In this document: piece by piece, positions 47,847-58,200 of the stretch
Layout of the letters: each line of letters begins with the position of its first letter
How positions within the stretch are numbered: position 1 is the first letter of the stretch
NCBI GenBank assembly: GCA_934481355.1
Contig: CAKSPH010000008.1
Location: forward strand, 1-64,000
Length of the DNA stretch: 64,000 nt
From: an uncultured Oscillospiraceae bacterium
Lineage (GTDB): Bacteria > Bacillota > Clostridia > Oscillospirales > Ruminococcaceae
Direction of reading: 5' to 3'
Notes under the pieces: model-generated
What the model was told of the DNA's origin: nothing
What the model saw: only the letters and a program-made list of their open reading frames with translations
Databases searched by the model: none
Position numbers and translations under genes: made by a program

Positions 47847-48655
47847 GCGTGAAACTTGTGAGCGATGAAAAAATCGCAGAAACTTCCTCAAAGGGGAATC
47901 AGGAGAAATGGCTTGACAACGGCGTCTGGTACAAGCTGGATCAGTTCGGTTACGAAGCGCTTGCGGAAACGCTGGTTTCGCAGCTTCTGTGCCGGAGCAA
48001 TATTGAACGGGACACGCCGTTTACATTCGTGCGGTACGACATCAGCCGTGTTATTGCGCACGGTCAGGAGCGGGTGTGCTGTGCCAGTGCGGATTTTCTG
48101 AAAGAGGGTCAGTCTATTATCACGCTTGCCCATCTTCTGAAAAGAGAAGTGGGAGAGAGCCTGAAGCAGCAGCTTGGGAAGCTCCCGAGCGACAAGGCGA
48201 GAATACGCTATATTGCAGAGCAGACCGCGGAAATAACAGGTCTGCATGATTTCCCGCAGTACCTGACGCTGCTGTTTGAGATAGATTCCCTGATACTGAA
48301 CGACGACCGCCATCTGAATAACATCGCGGTTCTGGAGCAGGGCGGCGCGTACGATTACTGCCCAATTTTCGATAACGGAGCAGGGCTCCTGTCGAATATG
48401 CAGGTGTATAATATGGGGATAGAGCCGGGAGGGCTGATCCCGTCTGTCATGTCAAGACCGTTCAATATCAGCTTCAACCGGCAGATGGGCACAGCCCGGC
48501 GGCTGTATGGAAATCAACTGAGCCTCCCGAAGTTTACAAGAGCCGATATCGGGCAACTGCTTGCGCCGCTGCTGGAGTATTACCCGAAGCCCCTGCGCGG
48601 ATATATCTCCGACCGGGTAATGTGCTGTATACTCACAAGGCAGAAATTCCTGTAA
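47843..48655 (+). CDS. HipA-like kinase domain protein
   Basis: The 270-residue protein has the HipA-C-type kinase signature: EIDSLILNDDRHLNNIAVLE near residue 150 (catalytic Asp and Asn) and CPIFDNGAGLL near 175 (metal-binding Asp). The opening WLDNGVWYKLDQFGYEALAE contributes the nucleotide lysine. It lacks the N-terminal HipA subdomain, so it is shorter than E. coli HipA. Paired with an AbrB-type protein, it looks like a toxin-antitoxin unit that may stabilise the element at its right end. Kinase targets unknown. Confidence 0.8.
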   Translation: MSVKLVSDEKIAETSSKGNQEKWLDNGVWYKLDQFGYEALAETLVSQLLCRSNIERDTPFTFVRYDISRVIAHGQERVCCASADFLKEGQSIITLAHLLKREVGESLKQQLGKLPSDKARIRYIAEQTAEITGLHDFPQYLTLLFEIDSLILNDDRHLNNIAVLEQGGAYDYCPIFDNGAGLLSNMQVYNMGIEPGGLIPSVMSRPFNISFNRQMGTARRLYGNQLSLPKFTRADIGQLLAPLLEYYPKPLRGYISDRVMCCILTRQKFL

Positions 48656-48689
48656 ACCGATTGCCGAATGACTATAATGACGCCGGACG

Positions 48690-48694
48690 TATAC
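48690..48694. other. Right attachment core TATAC (attR)
   Basis: TATAC is followed by T TAC GGC CCG, which continues the GH18 reading frame from 11840. An in-frame TGA four codons upstream (48678) confirms that bases to the left are foreign. Confidence 0.75.
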
Positions 48695-48740
48695 TTACGG
48701 CCCGCCGCTTGCAGTATCCCCGATAAACGAGGTAAGGCGT

Positions 48741-49115
48741 GTGCTTGGTTATGCTGTGACTGAGATACCGCCCGAAAAGATATTGATGGGAATGCCTAAT
48801 TACGGCTACGACTGGACGCTGCCGTTCATGCGAGGGACAGCGGCGCGCAGCGTTGGATTGAACGAGGCGGTTCAGCTCGCGATAAATTACGGGGTGGAAA
48901 TACAGTATGATGAGCAGGCGCAGGCTCCGTTTTTCTACTACACAGAAAACGGAATGCAGCACATCGTCTGGTTTGACGACCCGCGCAGCATATCTGCCAA
49001 ATACGGTCTGGCAGACGAGTACAGCCTTGCCGGAGTCAGTTGGTGGACCGTCAATCGGTGCTATGTTCCCGGCTGGCTGGTTCAGCAGGATATGTTTGAT
49101 ACTGTAAAATTATAG
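48741..49115 (+). CDS. LysM-GH18 hydrolase, 3' part displaced by the element
   Basis: The visible GH18 frame starts at 48690 with TYGPPLAVSPINEVRRVLG; the first usable start is GTG 48741. It continues with EIPPEKILMGMPNYGYDWTL, RSVGLNEAVQLAINYG, the substrate region FFYYTENGMQHIVWFDD, and ends with GVSWWTVNRC and WLVQQDMFDTVKL. These are the C-terminal strands of the same SleL/YaaH-like barrel whose N-terminal part lies at 10990. Alone it has no LysM and no catalytic acid, so no function is expected. If the element excises, the full protein of about 425 residues would be restored. Confidence 0.9.
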   Translation: MLGYAVTEIPPEKILMGMPNYGYDWTLPFMRGTAARSVGLNEAVQLAINYGVEIQYDEQAQAPFFYYTENGMQHIVWFDDPRSISAKYGLADEYSLAGVSWWTVNRCYVPGWLVQQDMFDTVKL

Positions 49116-49124
49116 GAATAACTT

Positions 49125-49148
49125 ACCGGCGCATAAGCGCCGGTTTTT
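49125..49148 (+). terminator. Terminator of the GH18 gene
   Basis: Arms CCGGCGC and GCGCCGG around ATAA, followed by TTTTT. Confidence 0.9.
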
Positions 49149-49226
49149 GCAATTGAATTACAGGTAAATGTGTAAATAGAAATAATGATAGTTAATACAA
49201 CAATTTAACAAAAGTTCTAAAAACTA

Positions 49227-49255
49227 TTGAAATTCTGGCGGAAATGTAGTATAAT
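49227..49255 (+). promoter_or_regulatory. Promoter of the chemoreceptor gene
   Basis: TTGAAA, 17 bases, TATAAT; the gene starts 87 bases downstream. Confidence 0.75.
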
Positions 49256-49341
49256 TGATGAGGTGGTACACCAAATCTTACATTTGACCCGGCGGGCGTG
49301 ATGTATTTGGTCTGCTCGCGGTCATTTTAACGGAGGGTAAT

Positions 49342-51384
49342 ATGAATATTACTAAAAAGATCAGCCTGATGGTCGCCGTTTGTACAGTGGTATCATCAGC
49401 AGCAGTGGGCATCCTGTCGCTGACAAACTCAAGCGTTTTTATGACGGAAAAGTCGTCCGAAATAATGATGTCCGAGTGCGACAATGTGACCTCAGGGATA
49501 AATTCCTGCCTGAGCCGCGTGGCACAGTCCGTGGATACCGTTTGTGACATTGCAATGGCGGACCTCGATGATTTCAGCAAGTTCCAGACAGACAGCGCTT
49601 ATGTTGCTGAATTCACCGGAAAAATGGAGCAGGTGCTCCTTAACGCTTCAGCGAACACGGAGGGCGCGGTCTGCTCTTATCTCAGATATAATCCGGATTT
49701 CACCGAGCCTACATCCGGCTTGTTCCTCACCAGAAGCAGCACTGACGAGGCGTTCCAGAGCGTGACGCCGACCGATTTCAGCGTTTACGACAAGTCTGAT
49801 ATCGAGCACGTCGGCTGGTATTACACTCCGGTGAACAATGGCGAAGCCACATGGATGAGCCCGTATTACAACGCAAATGTGGGTATTTACATGATATCGT
49901 ATGTTGTGCCGCTGTTCCGCGACGGCGTCAACGTCGGCATTGTAGGCATGGATATTGATTTCACGATGGTTGAGAATGCTTCCGAGAACAGCGATACATA
50001 CAGCACGTATCTTCCGATAATCGTGGATTCCGGAAATAATGTAATGTACTGCCGCGACCTTGAGTTCGGCTCTGCGCTTTCCGACGCCGGAAATATGGGG
50101 GCGCTCATTTCACAGATAGAGAGCGGCACCAATAAGATGGTATCCGCCAGGATAGGAAACGTCAACAGACGTGCTGTGTTCACTCCTCTTGACAACGGAA
50201 TGAAGCTGATATTCACCGCCGACGGCATGGAGATATTCAGCGAGAACAATCAGCTCTTTATCCGCATTGTAGCTACAATCCTGATAATTTGCGCACTTGC
50301 GGTGACCGTCACAGTGCTGATGGTACGCAGGATGACGCGTCCGATAAAGTCCCTCAACGAGGCTGCCAGGCGCATTGCTGACGGCGAGCTCGACGTTTCC
50401 GTGGACTGCACCTCCAAAGATGATATCGGCGAACTTGCGAACAGCTTCAGCATGACTGCCACACAGCTTAAGAACTACGCAGGATATATAAGCGAGCTTT
50501 CCTCCGTGCTCAACGATATTGCAGACGGCAACATTGATATCAGCCTTACGCTTGATTATCAGGGCGAATTCGCAAAGCTGAGATCTGCGCTTGATAATAT
50601 TACTCAGTCCCTTAACAGCACTCTCGGCGAGCTTGACCTTGCGGCAGACCAGGTGGCTACCGGCGCAGACCAGGTATCCAGAGGGGCGCAGGCGCTTGCC
50701 TCCGGCTCTACCGAGCAGGCGGGCTCTATTGAGGAGCTTGTGGCTACCATCAGCGAGATATCCGGGCAGATAAAGAGTACCGCTTCCGAGGCCGAAAAGG
50801 CAAGCGAGAGCATGAACTCCATCGAGAAGGAAGCAAACCTCAGCAATCAGCGCATGGACAATATGCTTGAGGCAATGCAGGACATCACCAGGAATACCGA
50901 TGAGATAAGCGAGATAATCAAGACTATCGAGGATATCGCATTCCAGACGAATATACTGGCGCTCAACGCAGCCATTGAGGCTGCAAGGGCGGGCGAGGCC
51001 GGAAAGGGCTTCGCAGTTGTAGCTGACGAGGTGCGCAACCTTGCCTCCAAGTCGGCTGAGGCTTCGCAGAATACCGCCGCGCTTATCAGCAAGACGCTTG
51101 ACGCAGTCGGAAACGGCTCCGAGATAGCGAACGAAACTGCGGAATCCCTGCACACTGTTGTAAACAACATCGGCAGCATAGTGGACAGCATCAAGGGTAT
51201 CTCGAAGAATTCCCAGGACGAGTCCGAGGCGATAAATCAGGTAACTACCGGCGTGGAGCAGCTTTCGACTGTTACCCAGAACAATTCTGCGGCATCCGAG
51301 CAGAGCGCAGCCGCAGCCGAAGAGCTTGCAGGTCAGGCGAATACCATGAAGTCCCTCACAGGAAGATTCAAGCTCAAAAAGTAA
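49342..51384 (+). CDS. Methyl-accepting chemotaxis protein
   Basis: The 680-residue receptor has an N-terminal membrane helix ([20 protein letters not shown]), an extracellular double-Cache-like sensor of about 270 residues ([20 protein letters not shown]), and a second membrane helix near 310 ([20 protein letters not shown]). A HAMP domain follows, then the cytoplasmic signalling hairpin with the conserved tip [20 protein letters not shown] near residue 530. It signals to CheA and the flagellar or other Che system. The Cache ligand cannot be predicted. It is transcribed toward the eCIS operon and shares a bidirectional terminator with it. Confidence 0.95.
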   Translation: MNITKKISLMVAVCTVVSSAAVGILSLTNSSVFMTEKSSEIMMSECDNVTSGINSCLSRVAQSVDTVCDIAMADLDDFSKFQTDSAYVAEFTGKMEQVLLNASANTEGAVCSYLRYNPDFTEPTSGLFLTRSSTDEAFQSVTPTDFSVYDKSDIEHVGWYYTPVNNGEATWMSPYYNANVGIYMISYVVPLFRDGVNVGIVGMDIDFTMVENASENSDTYSTYLPIIVDSGNNVMYCRDLEFGSALSDAGNMGALISQIESGTNKMVSARIGNVNRRAVFTPLDNGMKLIFTADGMEIFSENNQLFIRIVATILIICALAVTVTVLMVRRMTRPIKSLNEAARRIADGELDVSVDCTSKDDIGELANSFSMTATQLKNYAGYISELSSVLNDIADGNIDISLTLDYQGEFAKLRSALDNITQSLNSTLGELDLAADQVATGADQVSRGAQALASGSTEQAGSIEELVATISEISGQIKSTASEAEKASESMNSIEKEANLSNQRMDNMLEAMQDITRNTDEISEIIKTIEDIAFQTNILALNAAIEAARAGEAGKGFAVVADEVRNLASKSAEASQNTAALISKTLDAVGNGSEIANETAESLHTVVNNIGSIVDSIKGISKNSQDESEAINQVTTGVEQLSTVTQNNSAASEQSAAAAEELAGQANTMKSLTGRFKLKK

Positions 51385-51397
51385 ATAGAAGCACGAA

Positions 51398-51431
51398 AAT
51401 GCGGCGCTGTTTTTCAGCGCCGCATTTTTTA
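51398..51431. terminator. Bidirectional terminator between chemoreceptor and eCIS operon
   Basis: Arms AAATGCGGCGCTG and CAGCGCCGCATTT with a five-T loop; T-runs on both strands. Confidence 0.9.
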
Positions 51432-52268
51432 TTTAACGTGTATATCCCGTATGACTGTGCTGTCCGTATCCAGCGAGACCGTGCCGATGTGGTCTATCGG
51501 CGTATGCGCCGCTTCTGAGGACTGCTGTGAGGAACGCGTGATCATATTGTATACCACCACAGCCGCCGCAACAAGCACCGCCGCTGATACTACAATTCGC
51601 ACTATACCCTTGGTGCGCTCGTGAAATGCCTTTACCCGTGTGAGGAAATTTCCTCCCTGATCCAGCTTTTCAAGGAGCTGACCTATATCAAGATAGATCT
51701 CCATGAAGCTCTTGTAAATGCCGTTTGACAGCTTCTGGAGCACTATACTCAGGTATTTCAGCCGCTTGACGTCCGCCGGGGTAAAGCATCCGGAAAACAG
51801 CTCGCTGTACAACTCAAACGGAGTGCGTTTTTCCTGCGGATCAATGTAGCAGTTGAGCGTGATGTCCCCATGGGAGATGACAGCGCTCTGTTCCGTGAGC
51901 AGTCCTTTCAGGATAAGCTCCGGCATATCGGAGCACTCCACCAGACGGAACGTCATTTCCCGCAGGAGCTCCAGCCGGCGGCGCAGTTCCGTGTGCTGTG
52001 CTGCGAATGCAAGGCGCGCGTTTTCTCCGTCTGTGTAGCTGGTTATTATGTACAGGCAGGCGTTTTCTGTGAAGCAGATCACCCTGCCGGATTGCGCCGC
52101 CCGGTTTATCTCAGGAAGCCAGCGGTTTATCAGCGCAAGGCTTTTCAGTTCGCAGGCTATATACTGCTTCCCTGCGCGGTCGCGCACAAGGTAGGTGCAG
52201 TGCCCCTCGTGCTCGCCGGCAATGCTCAGTATAACGTAGCTCCCATTGTGAAAGCCGGTTCTTACCAT
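51429..52268 (-). CDS. Membrane-anchored protein with kinase-like N-terminal part, last gene of the eCIS operon
   Basis: The ATG at 52268 lies eight bases after AGGGGTG; a GTG at 52277 is too close to that site. The 279-residue protein has GSYVILSIAGEHEGHCTYLV and KQYIACELKSL, similar to the nucleotide-binding lobe of protein kinases, and AVISHGDITLNCYID, which recalls but does not match exactly the HxD...N catalytic loop. It may therefore be a pseudokinase. A single membrane helix (IVRIVVSAAVLVAAAVVVYN) lies near residue 230, followed by an outside tail. It follows the 2,575-residue protein by 13 bases, so both belong to the eCIS transcript. Function unknown. Confidence 0.6.
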   Translation of the reverse strand: MVRTGFHNGSYVILSIAGEHEGHCTYLVRDRAGKQYIACELKSLALINRWLPEINRAAQSGRVICFTENACLYIITSYTDGENARLAFAAQHTELRRRLELLREMTFRLVECSDMPELILKGLLTEQSAVISHGDITLNCYIDPQEKRTPFELYSELFSGCFTPADVKRLKYLSIVLQKLSNGIYKSFMEIYLDIGQLLEKLDQGGNFLTRVKAFHERTKGIVRIVVSAAVLVAAAVVVYNMITRSSQQSSEAAHTPIDHIGTVSLDTDSTVIRDIHVK

Positions 52269-52281
52269 TTGATTCACCCCT

Positions 52282-55200
52282 TTATGCTTGGTTTGCGGAG
52301 CTCTTAAGCTGATTTATATGCTCCCTTGACAGCGGACCTCCTGCCATCGTAAGTTCTATGTTGTCCTTAAGCGTATTGATGGCATTGGAATATCCGGCTG
52401 CCTGCCTGACATATGCCGCGGCATTGTCGTCCGTGGTGGAAAGCTCATTCTCAAAGTTTCCCGGCTGGATGTCCATGAGCCTGAGGTAAAGCCTTTCAGC
52501 CCTTATGTAGCTGTCGTTGGATTCGTACACAAGTTTTTCAATGGCGCTCATTTTGTCTTCCTGTTTTCCCGCTTCCTCGCGCATCTGCTCCACCTGTTCC
52601 TTGTTGGCGGCGCGCAGTTTCGCAAGGTCAACATTGTGGGATTCATCGGAAATTTCTGTATTCGTGACTTTAGCGTACGCCTGATTGGAATACATGGTTT
52701 TCAGCATCTGGTTGGAAACTGTTCCGTGGACTTCTCCGGCCTTGAATTTTATAACGCTTTTAACGAAGAGCGCGAGGTCGTTTTCGTTCTCATCGGCATT
52801 GTGCAGCAGCGCGGTCCATGCGGCGCGGCGGAACTCGTTCTTGGATACGAATTCCTGCTGTTCGCCAACGACATATTTTGCGCCGAGGAAAGGCTTCAGC
52901 CTGCTGATATTGTACCGCTGATCTGTGTATGGGGAGGTGTCGTCGTTCACGAATTCGCTGATATCAAGCAGCGAGCCGCCCTTCTTTGCGTCCTTGTGGG
53001 CATAGATATCGCGGGCCTCGCTCAGCTGACTGCGGGAGGATTTCAGCGATTCGTTCAGACCGTAGATCGTGTCTATCGCGTTTTGCCGCTTAAGACCGGA
53101 TGTCTTGGATATAGTCGCCCGAAGGTCGCTTATATCTTTTGTGAGCGTTTCTTTTTTCGCGGCAAGTTCCTCAAGCTTTTTGCTGCTTCCGGGTTCCTTG
53201 GCCTTGGCTTTTTCCCGCAATTTTCTGGTTTCTTCGTCCATTTCGCCCATTAGCTCCATAAGCTCCCGGTTCAGCTTGTCAAGCGAGTTATAGTCGCTTA
53301 TCGTCTCGCTGATTGTTTGCTTGTATTCCTGCATACTTGATGTTATACCGTTTTTCTGCGACTGGGTCGTATTTTTCAGGCTGTCGAGCGTGATGTTATA
53401 GGTCGTGAGTGCCGCCGTACCGGCGCCTTTCTCGACGGGATTACGGTAAACGCTGTTTATTGCTACCCTGACATTTATATAGCGCTTCATTTTATCTTCG
53501 ATCCATGCATTCTTGTCGCTGGTATTGAAGTAATTATCCTTGCTGAGCGCCGCGAGTATCGCCGCCGGAGATCTGAAACCGGGACGTCCGTTAAGATGAT
53601 CCCTTATTGCGGCAGTGTCCACTATGCCGGTATCTTTATCAGGCATGATAGTGGATTCTCTGTTGCGGAACTTGATACGGTCGTCAAGGATCTCTTTTGC
53701 CAGCGCTCTCAGATTTGTCGAGCCGCCCTGGAGTTCTGCGATAGTGGCGTCGGCGTCCTCGGCTGAAAGCTCCCGGGCGTCGGCGTCCTCCCATGAGTGG
53801 TTTTTTTCTGTGTAGTACTGGCGGTCGGCCTTTGCAAGCGCTTCGAACGAAGAGTCGGCAAGACTGCGCAGTTCCTCAAGGGCGGGGAATATCTCCGCCT
53901 GATATTTGGCGGCGGATTCCATGGCCTCTTCGGTGCCGAGCCTTCCTCCCAGCAGGGGGGCGCAGTTTTCCTGAATGTCGCCCAGCAGCGAGTTCAGCTC
54001 GCCCATTCTCAGATTTTTCTTGGTGGTATCTACGGTGATGCCCCTGTTCTTGAACAGGTCGGCAAGGTCGGAACTCATTTTCAGTCCCTCTGTGCTGAAT
54101 TTCCAGCCGTCCGGCGTGTACTTCGCACTGCCGGAGAAATCCACGTCCGCCAGATTGATCTGGCAGATATTGAACGATAAGAGATCCTTTCCGATCACCG
54201 CGAACAGCTTTCCGCCGACGAAAGCGCTGAGCTTTGCTTTAAGCCCCGCGTTGAATTTTACAGAGGCGCCCGTCCTGCCGTCCTTTGCAATGGAGAATTT
54301 CTTTTGTCCCTTGTCGTAGTTTATTCCTATGTTTCCAGTCAGCGCTGAGTTGTTCACCGAGCCCTCGATCGTTCCGCGGATACCCGCTTCTACCTGCGCC
54401 AGTCCGGGGATCCCCAGTACAAGCGCCGCCTTGACTCCGCCGCCTGCCTTCGCGCTGAGGGCTGCGGTGCCTGTCAGGTCAAAGGTGGTTGTCCCACCCT
54501 TGTCCCTAACGCCGTCAGGCGAGTCCGCGGAGTTTTCGCTGAGGCTGCCGAACATTGCCTTGAGCGACATCCTTGAACTCATACCTGCTCCTGCAAACGC
54601 GCTGCCCTTTACGAAAACACCGGGCAGTATAGGCGCGTAGACGGAAGCTGATATAAGCTCCGGGAAAGACGCGGTTTCCTTTTCATCATAGTCTTTAGGC
54701 AGGGTTATGCTGTATTCTATCGCGAGGCTTCTTTCCCCGAAATCAAGCGTTCCGCCGATCTTGTCGGCGATGTTCACTTTGATTTGCTTGCTTTCGAAAT
54801 CAAGAGTGGACATATCCGGGTGGAGTTCTCCGTCATAATATTTCATCAGACCGAGTTTGACGCCTATTTGATTCTTTCCGGCGATACTTTCGAGGAACGT
54901 GGCGTTTTCACCTTCGGGGTCGTATGCCCTGACTGTTATACCGGTGATATTAAGCTGTTTTTCGTTTTCCTCGTCCTGGGCGATGGAGCTGGCGGTAATG
55001 CTGCCTATCCTCTTGACTTTCAGTGCGATATCGTTCAGACTTTTTAATTTCGTGGACCATTCATCGTTAACCTTTCTGACGGAAACGGTGCCCCCCGCGG
55101 AGGCAGATACACCCCCGGCAGATATCCCCACGCTGCCCTTTACCGTGAAGCTGCTGAAATTATTGGCTGCTTCGAATTTAATGCCGGAGATACTCAGCAT

Positions 55201-58200
55201 ATCGTTGAAGAAAGTAAGCGCACCGTTGGTTTCCGCCTCCAGCGAGTCCATTCTGAACCCCTTGCCGATGGAGATATTCTTTCCGGTCATGCTGACGCTA
55301 GTGTCTTTCCCGAATCCGGGCAGCGGAAATTCGCCGCTGATGGTCTCAATATTGAGAGAATCGCCGGCAGCCGTGATATTTTCAGCTGAGAGCCTGTTGT
55401 CAAACACCGAAATGAACGCTGAGATGTTATTCATGCCGACGTTCAGCTTGTCGTCCCTGCTGTAATTCAGCGACAGTTTTCCCATGACGGCGGCTGCCAC
55501 ATTCGGTATGATCGTATGTTCCGTGCTGCCAAGGGCGGCGTCCGCTTCTGCCGTGAATCCCTCCGGGGTCACCTCGGCAGACAGGTCTCCGAAGCTGGCT
55601 TTCAGCAGGGAAATGTTATCCGCCGTGATGGTTATTCCGGAGCCGTCCTCAGTGGATATGCCATCGGCGGAGAAGCCTACCTTTTCTGCCGAAGCAGTCA
55701 GCCCGCTGAACTTTACAGCGCCGCCGAATAGCTCTTCTTTCAGCAGCTCCGCCTTTATTGAACTGAACGAAAGGACCTTGTCGCCGTATTCAAGGTCGGT
55801 GAGGGTCAGCGACAGAAGCTCTGCCAGGCCAAGCGTGATATCACCACTGGTGCCGACGGAAACTGTGCCGTTCTTGTAGGTCACGTCGCCGGATAGTTTG
55901 CTTGTTTTCAGCGAAAATGGCGTGAAGTTCATCTGGGATTCGATATTTTCTGCATGGGCGGTCACGGAGAAACCGTCCTGCTTTGTCTTGCTCATTGATA
56001 TCTCAGCGGAGTCTGCGGACAGGGATTCCCCGAGGGATATCTTCTGGCTTCCGAACGAAATTTTGTCGAAATATAATCCGGAGCTGTCGGCGGTCATGTT
56101 TATGATTTTTCCGGTGAGCGTGCCTGTTCCGAACAGGTCGTTTATGATGACGTCCGCGCTGCTTAGGGCAAATTTATCTCTTGAGGCGCTTCCGGTGATG
56201 CCGGATATGCATACCTTTTCATTTTTGCCGATGGAGAGCTTCTTAGCGCTGAAATCAAGCGCTTTCTCCCCGCTGTCCTGAACTCCGGAGAGCTTTGCAC
56301 CCTCAAGTCTGGAATCGCCTATTCCGAGCGAGAATTCGTCTATTCCGGTGATTGCGGGTAAGTAGTTCTTTTCCCTGGTGAATTCAAGCGCCGCACTGAC
56401 GGAGGCGGATACTTCGCCCGCGCTGAAGCCCGCACTTATGACGCCCTCGAACTTTTCCGGGGACTTTGCCGTAAATTGACCGTCATCGACAGAGAGCAGC
56501 CCGCCGAAAAGCTCAAATCCGCTGTATTCTGCGGTGAGCTCCGAGAATCCCGCGCCGTCCTTTCCGAGCTTTACGTCCTTTCCGGTCACGGATAGTATAT
56601 TATCAATACCGCCGTACATTTCCGAAGCGGTGAACTGCTTGTTTTCGCTGTCGATTCCGATGTCGTCTGCGGAGAGCTCCATCATACCGAACAGCTTTGC
56701 CTTTGCGCCGAATCCGTTGGTCTGGGGCGTGGTTTTCCCGGAATCATGTTCATGCTTGAAGCCCAGTTTTCCCGAAGCGGACAGGCTGAACGGGTCGGTG
56801 GAAATGAGCTCCGCGTTCTTTTCAAATTCGAATGTTCCGCGGAATCCGCTGTTGTCCAGCTCGAATTCCAGACCGCCCAGTTTTCTTTCAAGCAGGGAAA
56901 ACCCTGCGGAGAGCTTCAGCGACATATCGTTTCCGATTTTCAGTCCGTTCCGGGTTATAGAGCCGGCGGTGGTCTCCGCTGAGATGTCAGACAGCTCCGC
57001 CAGACCGAACAGTTTTATATTTTTTGTCTCTGCCTTAGCGCTGCCGAAATCCAGTGTGCCGTCAGAATATTTAAGGTTTGCAAGAGTGAGCCGCAGCACG
57101 TCGGACCCCGCGGAAACGCTGCCGCCTGTTATGTTCAGGGCAGGGGAGCCCTCCGGAAATTCAAGCTTTCCTGAGAGTTTTTCCGCAGAAAGCTCCAGCC
57201 CGCCGAGATTTGCTTCAATGGAGATATTGTTTGCCTCAACGGAGAAACCGTCCTGCTTTGTCTTGCTCATGGATATCTCAGCGGAGCCTGCGGACAGGGA
57301 TTCCCCGAGGGATATCTTCTGGCTTCCGAACGAAATTTTGTCGAAATATAATCCGGAGCTGTCGGCGGTCATGTTTATGATTTTTCCGGTGAGCGTGCCT
57401 GTTCCGAACAGGTCGTTTATGATGACGTCCGCGCTGCTTAGGGCAAATTTATCTCTTGAGGCGCTTCCGGTGATGCCGGATATGCATACCTTTTCATTTT
57501 TGCCGATGGAGAGCTTCTTAGCGCTGAAATCAAGCGCTTTCTCCCCGCTGTCCTGAACTCCGGAGAGCTTTGCACCCTCAAGTCTGGAATCGCCTATTCC
57601 GAGCGAGAATTCGTCTATTCCGGTGATTGCGGGTAAGTAGTTCTTTTCCCTGGTGAATTCAAGCGCCGCACTGACGGAGGCGGATACTTCGCCCGCGCTG
57701 AAGCCCGCACTTATGACGCCCTCGAACTTTTCCGGGGACTTTGCCGTAAATTGACCGTCATCGACAGAGAGCAGCCCGCCGAAAAGCTCAAATCCGCTGT
57801 ATTCTGCGGTGAGCTCCGAGAATCCCGCGCCGTCCTTTCCGAGCTTTACGTCCTTTCCGGTCACGGATAGTATATTATCAATACCGCCGTACATTTCCGA
57901 AGCGGTGAACTGCTTGTTTTCGCTGTCGATTCCGATGTCGTCTGCGGAGAGCTCCATCATACCGAACAGCTTTGCCTTTGCGCCGAATCCGTTGGTCTGG
58001 GGCGTGGTTTTCCCGGAATCATGTTCATGCTTGAAGCCCAGTTTTCCCGAAGCGGACAGGCTGAACGGGTCGGTGGAAATGAGCTCCGCGTTCTTTTCAA
58101 ATTCGAATGTTCCGCGGAATCCGCTGTTGTCCAGCTCGAATTCCAGACCGCCCAGTTTTCTTTCAAGCAGGGAAAACCCTGCGGAGAGCTTCAGCGACAT

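Larger units (their letters stand above)
11836..48694. mobile_element. Integrative element of about 36.9 kb carrying a type III-D CRISPR system
   Basis: The element is bounded by TATAC cores that split one GH18 gene. A complete large serine recombinase lies 1.6 kb from the right end. Inside are a Rep/NicK-like protein, an excisionase-like protein, a small resolvase, accessory metabolic genes, a toxin-antitoxin-like pair and the defence system. A second, deleted recombinase copy at 19648 suggests that the element is composite, formed by accretion of two related elements or by duplication. No conjugation machinery is visible, so it would be a mobilisable or passive element rather than a self-transmissible one. 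Confidence 0.75.

Noticed and set aside
48600-48760. tRNA gene as integration site
   Set aside because: No tRNA-like cloverleaf is found at either end; the target is the GH18 coding sequence.
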